From Oscillospiraceae bacterium (GTDB lineage: Bacteria > Bacillota_A > Clostridia > Oscillospirales > CAG-272), in the NCBI GenBank assembly GCA_015064195.1, contig SVSO01000077.1:1-12094 (forward strand): DNA of 12,094 nt. The letters are read 5' to 3'. The notes under the pieces were generated by a model that was not told where the DNA came from, made no database searches, and saw only the letters and a program-made list of their open reading frames with translations. Below, piece by piece: positions 1-4,763 of this stretch. The translations under genes and the position numbers were made by a program. Each line of letters starts with the position of its first letter. Position 1 is the first letter of the stretch.

Positions 1-207
1 CTTTGTACAGGTGTTTTTCCTGCCGCAAAGGTTTTTCTGAAATCATTATATTCGCGATTTGACTCCTGACCACATATTCTGACCATAGACACGTCCGGAC
101 TATACGGACACAAGAGCACACGAGAGCACGAAAATACGATTTTTCCGGACAGAAAAGCACTAAAAAACTAAAAACTAAAAAGCACCGGAAAAACGATAAT
201 TTCGGCG
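1..207. other. Probable end of an integrative element (non-coding)
   Basis: No convincing gene is visible. The stretch is AT-rich and holds a perfect palindrome GTCCGGAC (93-100), short direct repeats, and a 9-bp inverted repeat TTTTTCCGG (140-148) / CCGGAAAAA (185-193). It stops abruptly where tRNA-Pro identity begins at base 208, as expected for the end of an element integrated by a tyrosine recombinase into a tRNA gene. A minus-strand frame starting with ATG at 46 runs off the left edge for 15 codons, but its only Shine-Dalgarno-like sequence is too far upstream to support it. No integrase is inside the window, so the element assignment is an inference. Confidence 0.45.
113..185 (+). repeat. 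Four direct repeats ARAGCAC, candidate integrase arm-type sites
   Basis: AGAGCAC occurs at 113-119 and 123-129, and AAAGCAC at 154-160 and 179-185, all in the same orientation. The start spacings are 10, 31 and 25 bp, the first two near multiples of a helical turn. Three CTAAAAA units fill 160-181. Short same-orientation repeats just inside an element end are typical of arm-type integrase or excisionase sites. The reading as binding sites is an inference. Confidence 0.35.
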
Positions 208-252
208 TTGGGGTGGTAGAGGCCGCAAGTTCAAGTCTTGTCACTCAGACCA
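208..252 (+). tRNA. 3' half of tRNA-Pro(GGG), likely attachment-site copy
   Basis: Bases 208-214 (TTGGGGT) fit an anticodon loop with anticodon GGG, followed by the 3' anticodon strand GGTAG, a five-base variable loop (220-224), and a full T arm (225-241) whose GCAAG/CTTGT stem closes on TTCAAGT. The acceptor strand CACTCAG, discriminator A and encoded CCA end at 252. G72, A73 and a G35-G36 anticodon suit proline. The 5' half is absent: bases 203-207 cannot pair with 215-219, and the expected acceptor strand CTGAGTG is not found upstream. This is therefore a remnant, best explained as the displaced 3' end left by integration of an element into the tRNA gene. Confidence 0.75.
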
Positions 253-254
253 GG

Positions 255-287
255 AATCGGGAATCGTAAGATTCCCGATTTTCTTTT
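255..287 (+). terminator. Intrinsic terminator of the tRNA-Pro gene
   Basis: A perfect 11-bp stem (255-265 with 270-280) closes a four-base loop GTAA and is followed by TTCTTTT. It starts two bases after the CCA end, so it is the native terminator of the tRNA gene. This supports the right-hand side being host chromosome. Confidence 0.85.
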
Positions 288-313
288 GTATTCCCGCAAA
301 AGCTCGTGAAAGC

Positions 314-670
314 TTGCGTTTTCGCGGTAAATATGCCAAGTCCAACAACGAATTCAAGAAAACGGTCAAAACGTACCTGAACGTAGATCTCCTGATTCTT
401 GACGAATGGCTCATCCGATGTCTGACGCCGGAGGAGTCGTACAATCTATTTGAGATTATCGAGGCTCGGACACATCACGGGGCAACGATTTTCTGCACAC
501 AGTTTGAGACGGACGGTTGGTACAAGCGAATCAATCCGGATCCGGACAATGACAGCCCGATCTCCGAGGCGATTATGGACAGGATTGTGCATAACGCGTA
601 TGAGATTCTCGTTGACGGAGAGAAGTCCATGCGTGAACGGCATGGGCTGAAGGCGGAAGAGATGGAATAA
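314..670 (+). pseudogene. Truncated IstB-type ATPase of an IS21-family element (C-terminal half)
   Basis: The 118 residues match the C-terminal half of IstB, the AAA+ helper that controls the IstA transposase of IS21-type elements. Walker B (DLLILDE) is at residues 25-31, a sensor-like ATIFCTQF at 57-64, the AIMDRIVHNAYEI block at 86-98, and the closing SMRERHG at 105-111. The N-terminal half with Walker A (P-loop) is missing: the usual protein is about 250 residues. The open frame begins with a TTG at 314 that has no ribosome binding site and lies under 30 bp from the tRNA terminator. No istA is present. This is a dead remnant that cannot bind ATP. Confidence 0.8.
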
Positions 671-825
671 AGCAGGAATTGCCAATACAAGAATTTGCTC
701 GCTGACGCGAGGTTTGCGATCCCGCCGGAAGTTTACCATAATCGACGCCGAAGCGTCGCCTGCGCTTCGCGCCGCTATGGCGGTGGAAAACTCCCGGCGG
801 GGTTGTGATACTGTGGAGCACCGGT

Positions 826-863
826 CCGTGGAAGTGGCTCTGGCTTCCGTGAAGGTGGCTCTG
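826..863 (+). repeat. Two 17-bp repeats at 21-bp period, IS21-like end
   Basis: Bases 826-842 and 847-863 match at 15 of 17 positions (CCGTGGAAGTGGCTCTG and CCGTGAAGGTGGCTCTG). IS21-family ends usually carry several repeats of this size in the terminal 100 bp, where IstA binds. Their place downstream of the istB fragment fits that. The exact terminal inverted repeat was not located. Confidence 0.5.
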
Positions 864-1021
864 TGGCAGCGGTATTTGCAGGTTTTGAGAAATAGTCACT
901 CCACACGCGAAAAAAGGGTCCGCACACGATTTGATACGAAACCTCCCACGAGGAGACGGGATCGCGTTTCACGACCGGGTCACTTTGAGACCGTATCACG
1001 TTTCGTGAGATGGGCTGCTGA

Positions 1022-1045
1022 AGGGTACCCGTTTCGGGGTACCCT
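1022..1045. repeat. Perfect 9-bp hairpin with palindromic arms
   Basis: AGGGTACCC (1022-1030) pairs with GGGTACCCT (1037-1045) across a six-base loop. Each arm contains the palindrome GGGTACCC, so the stretch is also a direct repeat. No T tract follows on either strand, so it is not an obvious terminator. Confidence 0.7.
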
Positions 1046-1060
1046 GGATTGTGTGTGATT

Positions 1061-1107
1061 TGATTTATGCCCCTACTGCATGAAACGTGCAGTAGGGGCA
1101 TAAATCA
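1061..1107. repeat. Perfect 20-bp inverted repeat with 7-base loop
   Basis: Bases 1061-1080 are exactly the reverse complement of 1088-1107, with TGAAACG as the loop. The stem carries five consecutive C (or G) bases in an otherwise mixed sequence. Neither side has the T run of an intrinsic terminator. It lies between the istB remnant and the 3' end of the minus-strand genes. It could be a transposable palindrome, a protein-binding site or a transcript-end hairpin; function unknown. Confidence 0.85.
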
Positions 1108-1129
1108 TACGCGGTCAGGAACAAAACCG

Positions 1130-1170
1130 CTTTTGCAAAGGCAGTAGTGTTTCACGCTACCCTTGCAAGG
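1130..1170 (-). terminator. Possible terminator of the DUF6809 operon
   Basis: Read on the minus strand, the arm CCTTGCAAGGGTAG (1170-1157) pairs imperfectly with CTACTGCCTTTGCAAAAG (1147-1130), then CGGTTTTGTT follows. It begins seven bases beyond the restored stop codon of the DUF6809-like gene. The stem has bulges and the T tract is short, so the call is tentative. Confidence 0.4.
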
Positions 1171-1176
1171 AGGCGA

Positions 1177-1451
1177 TCATTCATCGCCGCCCGCTGTCAT
1201 TACCTCGACGATGATCCGTGCGCCGATGGTGAAGCCTTTGACGAACGACTCGCGCTCGGTCAAATCGTACATCTCTGTCGTGGCATTTGCAAATTTTTCG
1301 AAGATTCCTTTTCTTCGTCATTCAGCCGCCCGAGGATATCCTCTTGGTGCCGCACTACCAGCGCCAGCAGTTCCGCGTAGGGGCTATCCTTCTTGAACGG
1401 GCACTCCCATGGGGAGATGTTGCCGAACCACAGGTCTTCAAGGATGTTCAT
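1177..1451 (-). pseudogene. DUF6809-like small protein with apparent one-base frameshift
   Basis: The first frame, from ATG at 1451, starts MNILEDLWFGNISPWECPF and continues to LNDEEKE, then ends prematurely near 1260. The adjacent frame takes over exactly there with FEKFANATTEMYDLTERE and runs through SFVKGFTIGARIIVEV to a TGA at 1177-1179. Together they match, from memory, the small clostridial DUF6809 pattern: an LYYGNISP-type start and a GFxxGARxxxEV end. The two parts span 275 bases, so restoring one base near 1305-1315 gives about 91 residues, the usual size. A strong AAAGGAGG precedes the ATG, and the start overlaps the upstream gene by 14 bases. Either a recent deletion or a sequencing error explains the break. 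The function of the family is unknown. Confidence 0.7.
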
Positions 1452-1824
1452 GTTCCGCCTCCTTTGCCGTTCCCAACCTGTCGCTGATCTGCTCGGAGAC
1501 GATCAGCTTTCCGAACCACCCGAGCATATCTTCTCCTTCCGGTACGCCGTACTTTTTCAGCTGTGCGATTGCGCGGTCCAGATAATCGCCCTCGGATACA
1601 GAAACGGTGACCGCATCTCCGAGTTCACCCTCGGCTATACAGTCACCGTTTTGTTTCATTTTTTCGGCTGTGATGAATGTCTGACGGATCAGCTCCATCT
1701 CAAGCCATGTTCGTCCGTCCGCCGTGTGCGGATCAATGCCGGAGCGGATTGCCTTTGCTCCGACGGCGGAGAGGATGGAGTATTTCTCCCCGCGGTAGAG
1801 TTCCTCGATCGTGTATTTTGCCAT
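1438..1824 (-). CDS. Hypothetical protein, 128 aa, coupled to the DUF6809-like gene
   Basis: I do not recognise this protein. It is a soluble, acidic, mostly helical-looking chain with no signal peptide or membrane segment. The N terminus MAKYTIEELYRGEKYSILSAV is followed by a WLEMELIRQTFITAEKMKQNG helix region and an acidic C-terminal tail rich in Glu and His. The ATG at 1824 has a GGCGG-like ribosome binding site about ten bases upstream. Its last 14 bases overlap the start of the DUF6809-like gene, whose ribosome binding site lies inside this gene, so the two are probably translated together. Codon use looks like that of its GC-richer neighbours and unlike the AT-rich fragment upstream of it. 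A regulatory or accessory role can only be guessed. Confidence 0.65.
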   Translation of the reverse strand: MAKYTIEELYRGEKYSILSAVGAKAIRSGIDPHTADGRTWLEMELIRQTFITAEKMKQNGDCIAEGELGDAVTVSVSEGDYLDRAIAQLKKYGVPEGEDMLGWFGKLIVSEQISDRLGTAKEAEHEHP

Positions 1825-1902
1825 TTGTGCTGCCGCCTTTTTGTTGGTAGCACAAGGATATCACAAGCGGAGGCGGAAGTCCAGAGAGAATAGAAAACTA
1901 AT

Positions 1903-2553
1903 TTATTTGAAGCATCGTACTCTCATATGTTGATGTAAAATATTGCGGCAGCATTTAATAACATGGAATCTGCTTATCATTACATTTTGTTCCTTTATGC
2001 GTACACAGACATAAACGGCAGTAGGTTTTAAATTAGCAATCATCTTCTGTTTGACAATATTTCCCGAATCGAGAATCTTAAACAAACGCCATTCTCTCTC
2101 ATAGTCCCAGTCGGAACTTTTAGTTAATAATAATTCTGTTGGCAGAAACATATCAAAATAATGATTGCTCATAGGAATTTTCATTTTATCAATAGACCAG
2201 TTTATTAATAACGACATAAAACCGGCGGATGCGTCATAACGCTGCTTTTGATACATAACTGGAGCTATCGCATAATTCATCATAAAACCAGGACAGTTTC
2301 TCAAGTTTGTACAATTCTCTGAACAATCTGTCAGAAAAGATTTAATATCATATTCTATACAAAAACCAGTATGGCTTTTCGCATAATGTGCCCACATGAC
2401 CGATGAAGTATATGTTTCAGAAAATGAGACTATTGCATACATATTTTCACGGATAAGCATATCTGTTATAAATTGAGTATTCAATTGATCCAAATTTTCC
2501 TGCCACATAGTAATTAAGGATTCATAATTATCCTTTGTCAAGTTTCCAGCCAC
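1903..2553 (-). pseudogene. DUF2971-family protein lacking its N-terminal part
   Basis: Residues 42-69 carry the family core, with VSFSETYTSSVMWAHYA followed by KSHTGFCIEYD. Residues 144-160 carry the second conserved block, KSSDWDYEREWRLFKI. Full DUF2971 proteins are usually about 250-300 residues and begin with a block ending in NDPFE, which is missing here. The open frame starts with a GTG inside the 3' end of the dehydrogenase gene, overlapping it by 26 bases with no ribosome binding site in range, so its first nine residues are read-through of another gene. The region is clearly more AT-rich than both neighbours, suggesting foreign origin and truncation at a junction near 2530-2545. DUF2971 proteins are often found in defence or mobile islands; their function is unknown. 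An internal start at Met16 could still yield a fragment. Confidence 0.65.
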
Positions 2554-3241
2554 AGTCGCCGTGATAGATCATCTGCTTTGTCATTCCGCCGTCAATGCAT
2601 ATGTTCTCACCGGTAATAAATCCCGCCATATCGGAGCACAGATACAGCACCATATTTGCAATATCGGGCGGGTTTCCTACTCTGCCCGCAGGCTGTTGAA
2701 CGGCATCGGGGCCTTCATAAACGGTGTAGTTATTATCTATCCATCCGGGCGATATGGAATTCACGCGTACCTTTCCGGAAAGGCTCACCGCGAGCGCGTG
2801 AGTGAGCGCGGAAATTCCGCCTTTTGCAGCTGTGTAGCTTTCCGTCTCGGGCTGACTCATTCTATCACGCGAGGAAGAAATGTTGACAATGCTTGCGCCC
2901 TCTGCAAAATACGGCGCAAAAAGCTTTGAGAGATAGAACGGTGCGGTCACACCTACCTTCAGCGCGTATTCAAAATCCTCGTAGCTGCCCTCTGTGATCC
3001 CACACATTTTGGGTGCGGCATTATTGATAAGATAATCAACGTGACCGTAATCGGAAATCACCTTTTGGGCAAACTTCTCAAGCATCGTCTTGTCTGCAAG
3101 ATCGCCCACGAAATAATCGTTATCGAGCAGGTCGATCACGCAAACCACAGCGCCAGCCTCTCGGAATTTTTCCGCGATACATTTTCCGATGCCTCGCGCA
3201 CCGCCGGTAATAACGGCAACTTTACCATCAAAATCAAACAT
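2528..3241 (-). CDS. Short-chain dehydrogenase/reductase (SDR), NAD(P)-dependent
   Basis: A classical SDR of 237 residues. The cofactor motif TGGARGIG is at 12-19, an acidic Asp37 ends the second strand (VIDLL) and suggests NAD rather than NADP preference, NNAA is at 73-76, the catalytic Ser lies in ISSS (121-124), and the YTAAK active site is at 136-140. NSISPGW at 161-167 and the C-terminal GENICIDGGMT complete the fold. The substrate cannot be read from the sequence; these enzymes oxidise or reduce alcohols, sugars or acyl intermediates in the cytoplasm. The ATG at 3241 has an AAAGG-type ribosome binding site about ten bases upstream. Its 3' end overlaps the DUF2971 fragment, which appears to have been joined to it by a deletion or insertion. 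It seems intact, and no partner gene hints at its pathway. Confidence 0.88.
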   Translation of the reverse strand: MFDFDGKVAVITGGARGIGKCIAEKFREAGAVVCVIDLLDNDYFVGDLADKTMLEKFAQKVISDYGHVDYLINNAAPKMCGITEGSYEDFEYALKVGVTAPFYLSKLFAPYFAEGASIVNISSSRDRMSQPETESYTAAKGGISALTHALAVSLSGKVRVNSISPGWIDNNYTVYEGPDAVQQPAGRVGNPPDIANMVLYLCSDMAGFITGENICIDGGMTKQMIYHGDCGWKLDKG

Positions 3242-3284
3242 ATATCAAATGCCTTTCTTTGAATATCAATATTCCGATTTTTCC

Positions 3285-3406
3285 TCAAAACTCGTCAATA
3301 TACCCCTGCAATCTCTCCACAAAAGCGCCCACATGATATCCGTCGCGCTCGAAATACATGCCACAAATGACCAGATATCTGAGAAGTTCTTGTTGAAATA
3401 CGTTTT
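3285..3406 (-). pseudogene. C-terminal fragment of an unrecognised protein
   Basis: Between the YkvA remnant and the dehydrogenase, one minus-strand frame ends in a protein-like stretch: LLRYLVICGMYFERDGYHV, then GAFVERLQGYIDEF, and a TGA at 3285-3287. The residue pattern is that of a real amphipathic C terminus, but there is no start codon with a ribosome binding site. The frame continues upstream through codons that belong, in another frame, to the truncated YkvA gene. The most likely origin is a deletion that joined the 5' part of ykvA to the 3' part of another gene near 3403-3409. I cannot name the parent family. Confidence 0.45.
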
Positions 3407-3547
3407 TCAAATAAACGCAATCACAATCAGGGCAATCACCGCCGCTAAGATTTTGGCATACCACGGCGTTCGCTTATCCTTGAGTGCAAGAAATACCGCC
3501 GGGATGTCCGTTTTCAGTTTTTTTGCTCTGACTTTTAGTTTGTTCAT
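3407..3547 (-). pseudogene. Truncated YkvA-like DUF1232 protein (46 aa)
   Basis: The 46 residues begin MNKLKVRAKKLKTDIPAVF and continue LALKDKRTPWYAKILA, which is the N-terminal signature of YkvA/DUF1232 membrane proteins. The family normally goes on with a conserved ALSPIDLIPDFIP-type segment and is about 100-130 residues. Here the chain ends after one hydrophobic stretch (AAVIALIVIAFI). The ATG overlaps the TipAS stop codon as ATGA, so the gene was the third member of the Nudix-TipAS operon before truncation. A short single-span peptide could still be made. Confidence 0.7.
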
Positions 3548-3918
3548 ACATTCCCACAAAATATGGCAATCGCTCCCGACGCAAATTCAGCCGTTCCTTT
3601 GCCGTATTTGTCGATATTGTTTTTGAACCGCTCGTCGGCGACGTACATCTTGCCGAGTCCTGCAAGGATCTCACCCGTGCAGGTATAGTAGTTCTCGGTG
3701 ATGTGCGCCTGCAGTTTGGCGGCAAGCGCCTGCGCTTCGGCGGAATCGGAACGTGCGCCGCTTGCTTTCACTGCGGCGAATTCGGCAAAAATCGCCATCA
3801 GCCCATCGTTTGTCTCAGTCCACTTCTCTTTTGTGTAATTCTTCGTCTTTTGCTCATGCTCGCGGTAGGCATCAGTATTGCCCCAGCGGGAACGAACTTC
3901 GGTTTCGTGGCTTTTCAT
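3544..3918 (-). CDS. Stand-alone TipAS antibiotic-recognition domain protein
   Basis: The 124 residues match the C-terminal domain of TipA (TipAS), an all-alpha, globin-like fold that binds thiopeptides and related drugs. RWGNTDAY at 11-18 and the block HITENYYTCTGEI-LAGLGKMYVADERF-NNIDKYG (about 72-106) are the family signatures. TipA proteins usually carry an N-terminal MerR-type DNA-binding domain, which is absent: the gene starts at an ATG that overlaps the stop codon of the Nudix gene (ATGA), so it is translationally coupled to it. Its own stop overlaps the start of the ykvA remnant in the same way. Without the DNA-binding part it may act as a drug-sequestering or ligand-binding protein rather than a transcription factor. 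It is cytoplasmic, with no signal peptide. Confidence 0.85.
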   Translation of the reverse strand: MKSHETEVRSRWGNTDAYREHEQKTKNYTKEKWTETNDGLMAIFAEFAAVKASGARSDSAEAQALAAKLQAHITENYYTCTGEILAGLGKMYVADERFKNNIDKYGKGTAEFASGAIAIFCGNV

Positions 3919-4313
3919 TCAAACACCTCACAAATTTTCACAAGGATCTCCACATCCGCCGGGCAGAAGTCATACGCGGGGATATCGCTCGGCGTGATCC
4001 ATTTGATGTCGTTGTGCTCCCGCATCTGCGGCTCGCCTTCTGCAATCGTGGCGTTGAACAGCGTCAGATGCACCGTCAGGTCGGGATATTCGTGGACGAC
4101 ATCCATGAACATGTCGCCAACGGACAGCGTGACGGCAAGTTCTTCCTGACACTCGCGGATGAGCGCCTGCTCTTTTGTTTCTCCCGGCTCTACTTTTCCG
4201 CCGACGAACTCCCACAGAAGGCCGCGCGCCTTGTGTGCCGGGCGTTGGCAGATCATGAATTTTCCCCCCTGCCAGATGAGGGCGGCTACTACTTCGGTTA
4301 TCATATTTCTCAT
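3915..4313 (-). CDS. Nudix hydrolase, MutT-like (8-oxo-dGTP or related)
   Basis: A 132-residue Nudix protein. The Nudix box fits GX5EX7REUXEEXGU from G39 (GGKVEPGETKEQALI, then RECQEELAV), with E45, R53, E54, E57 and E58 all present; the usual glycine near the end is Ala60. These residues bind the metal that hydrolyses nucleoside diphosphate-linked substrates. The length and the WEFVGGKVEPGE sequence are like MutT-type 8-oxo-dGTP or CTP pyrophosphohydrolases that clean the nucleotide pool. It is the first gene of an operon with the TipAS protein and the ykvA remnant, joined by an ATGA overlap, and a promoter lies about 80 bp upstream. Met1 and Met4 are both possible starts and neither has a strong ribosome binding site. 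The true substrate is not readable from the sequence. Confidence 0.9.
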   Translation of the reverse strand: MRNMITEVVAALIWQGGKFMICQRPAHKARGLLWEFVGGKVEPGETKEQALIRECQEELAVTLSVGDMFMDVVHEYPDLTVHLTLFNATIAEGEPQMREHNDIKWITPSDIPAYDFCPADVEILVKICEVFE

Positions 4314-4390
4314 ACCTACAAATATAAATTATACATCGTGAATCAAATTCGGCATTATTGACTGTTATCTTTTTTGCGGAACGCAGTTAT

Positions 4391-4419
4391 ATTATATCAC
4401 ATGCACCGACAAATTGCAA
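4391..4419 (-). promoter_or_regulatory. Promoter of the Nudix-TipAS operon
   Basis: On the minus strand TTGCAA (4419-4414) and TATAAT (4396-4391) are separated by 17 bases, and TGA directly before the -10 makes it an extended -10. Transcription would start near 4384 and leave a leader of about 70 bases. Confidence 0.65.
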
Positions 4420-4489
4420 CAAAATCGCCAATGAAATTCACGGACGAAAATTTCATTCGCACATACATCTATTTTTGCGCCTCAAAAGC

Positions 4490-4518
4490 TTGACTTTCCC
4501 TGCGCTCTGTGTTATAAT
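4490..4518 (+). promoter_or_regulatory. Promoter of the MATE leader / GNAT unit
   Basis: TTGACT (4490-4495), a 17-base spacer, then a perfect TATAAT (4513-4518). Transcription should start near 4525. It lies back to back with the minus-strand promoter at 4391-4419. Confidence 0.85.
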
Positions 4519-4524
4519 ATTATA

Positions 4525-4646
4525 AACGAATATGTCACCGGAGGCAGAACACCGTAGTGTTTCATTGCCGGATTAGGTGTCCGAGTGAGCTCGGGTTATT
4601 GTGTGCGCAATAGCCGGAGCCTTATTTTTTTGCAATGGAGGTACCA
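4525..4646 (+). promoter_or_regulatory. Structured leader, putative riboswitch or attenuator of unassigned class
   Basis: The leader folds into a hairpin with AACAC (4548-4552) and GTGTT (4557-4561) nested in GGCA/TGCC (4543-4546, 4566-4569). GGTGT (4576-4580) could instead pair with ACACC (4549-4553). A hairpin CCGAG/CTCGG (4581-4585, 4590-4594) shares bases with the left arm of the terminator at 4589-4620, so the two exclude each other. That is the layout of a riboswitch with a terminator switch. The ribosome binding site of the MATE fragment (ATGGAGG, 4635-4641) follows the terminator. I cannot assign the aptamer to a known class from memory with confidence; transporter-linked ion or drug-sensing classes are the natural candidates. 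Confidence 0.6.
4589..4631 (+). terminator. Intrinsic terminator inside the leader
   Basis: GCTCGGGTTATTG (4589-4601) pairs with CAATAGCCGGAGC (4608-4620) with one G-G mismatch and one G-T pair around a six-base loop, followed by CTTATTTTTTT. It sits before the first start codon of the unit, so its formation would block everything downstream. Confidence 0.85.
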
Positions 4647-4763
4647 ATGGATTCCGAGATTTTCGAAAAACTTCCGCCAACGAAGCTGTTCTTTCGTCTG
4701 GCGATACCGTCTATGATCACAATATCTGACATTAAAACCCGAAAAAAGGAGCGTATATCATGA
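4647..4763 (+). pseudogene. 5' remnant of a MATE-family efflux gene (38 codons)
   Basis: Starting at ATG 4647 behind a good ribosome binding site (GGAGG, six bases upstream), the product reads MDSEIFEKLPPTKLFFRLA, then IPSMIT. This is the conserved N terminus of clostridial MATE multidrug/cation transporters, which run to about 450 residues. After about residue 25 the match stops and the frame continues through ISDIKTRKKERIS into the upstream region of the next gene, ending in a TGA that overlaps its ATG. A deletion has removed all transmembrane segments, so no transporter can be made. The remnant now acts at most as a short translated lead-in, coupled to the acetyltransferase by the ATGA overlap. 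Confidence 0.8.

Larger units (their letters stand above)
671..1176. other. Gene-free stretch: IS remnant and hairpins
   Basis: About 500 bp without a believable gene. A plus-strand frame over 714-1058 has low-complexity, arginine-rich content and no ribosome binding site. The stretch holds short palindromes just after istB (for example GACGC/GCGTC near 742-755), the 21-bp-period repeat at 826-863, two perfect hairpins at 1022-1045 and 1061-1107, and a terminator-like hairpin for the minus-strand operon at 1130-1170. It reads as the decayed right flank of the IS21-type element followed by an intergenic junction. Confidence 0.6.

Noticed and set aside
1..46. Minus-strand gene start running off the left edge
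   Set aside because: Only 15 codons are visible, and the nearest AGGAG is about 16 bases from the ATG; not enough to call a gene.
714..1058. Plus-strand open frame of 114 codons
   Set aside because: Arginine-rich low-complexity product, no ribosome binding site, and it spans the IS21-like repeats and one hairpin. It looks like chance in GC-rich decayed DNA.
1295..1320. Programmed -1 frameshift in the DUF6809-like gene
   Set aside because: The heptamer is not a good slippery site and no pseudoknot is evident. A missing base is simpler, although it is kept as a test in the findings.
4532..4576. Possible 14-residue leader peptide in the MATE leader
   Set aside because: No Shine-Dalgarno sequence and no run of regulatory codons; it coincides with the stem-forming part of the leader, so an RNA switch explains it better.
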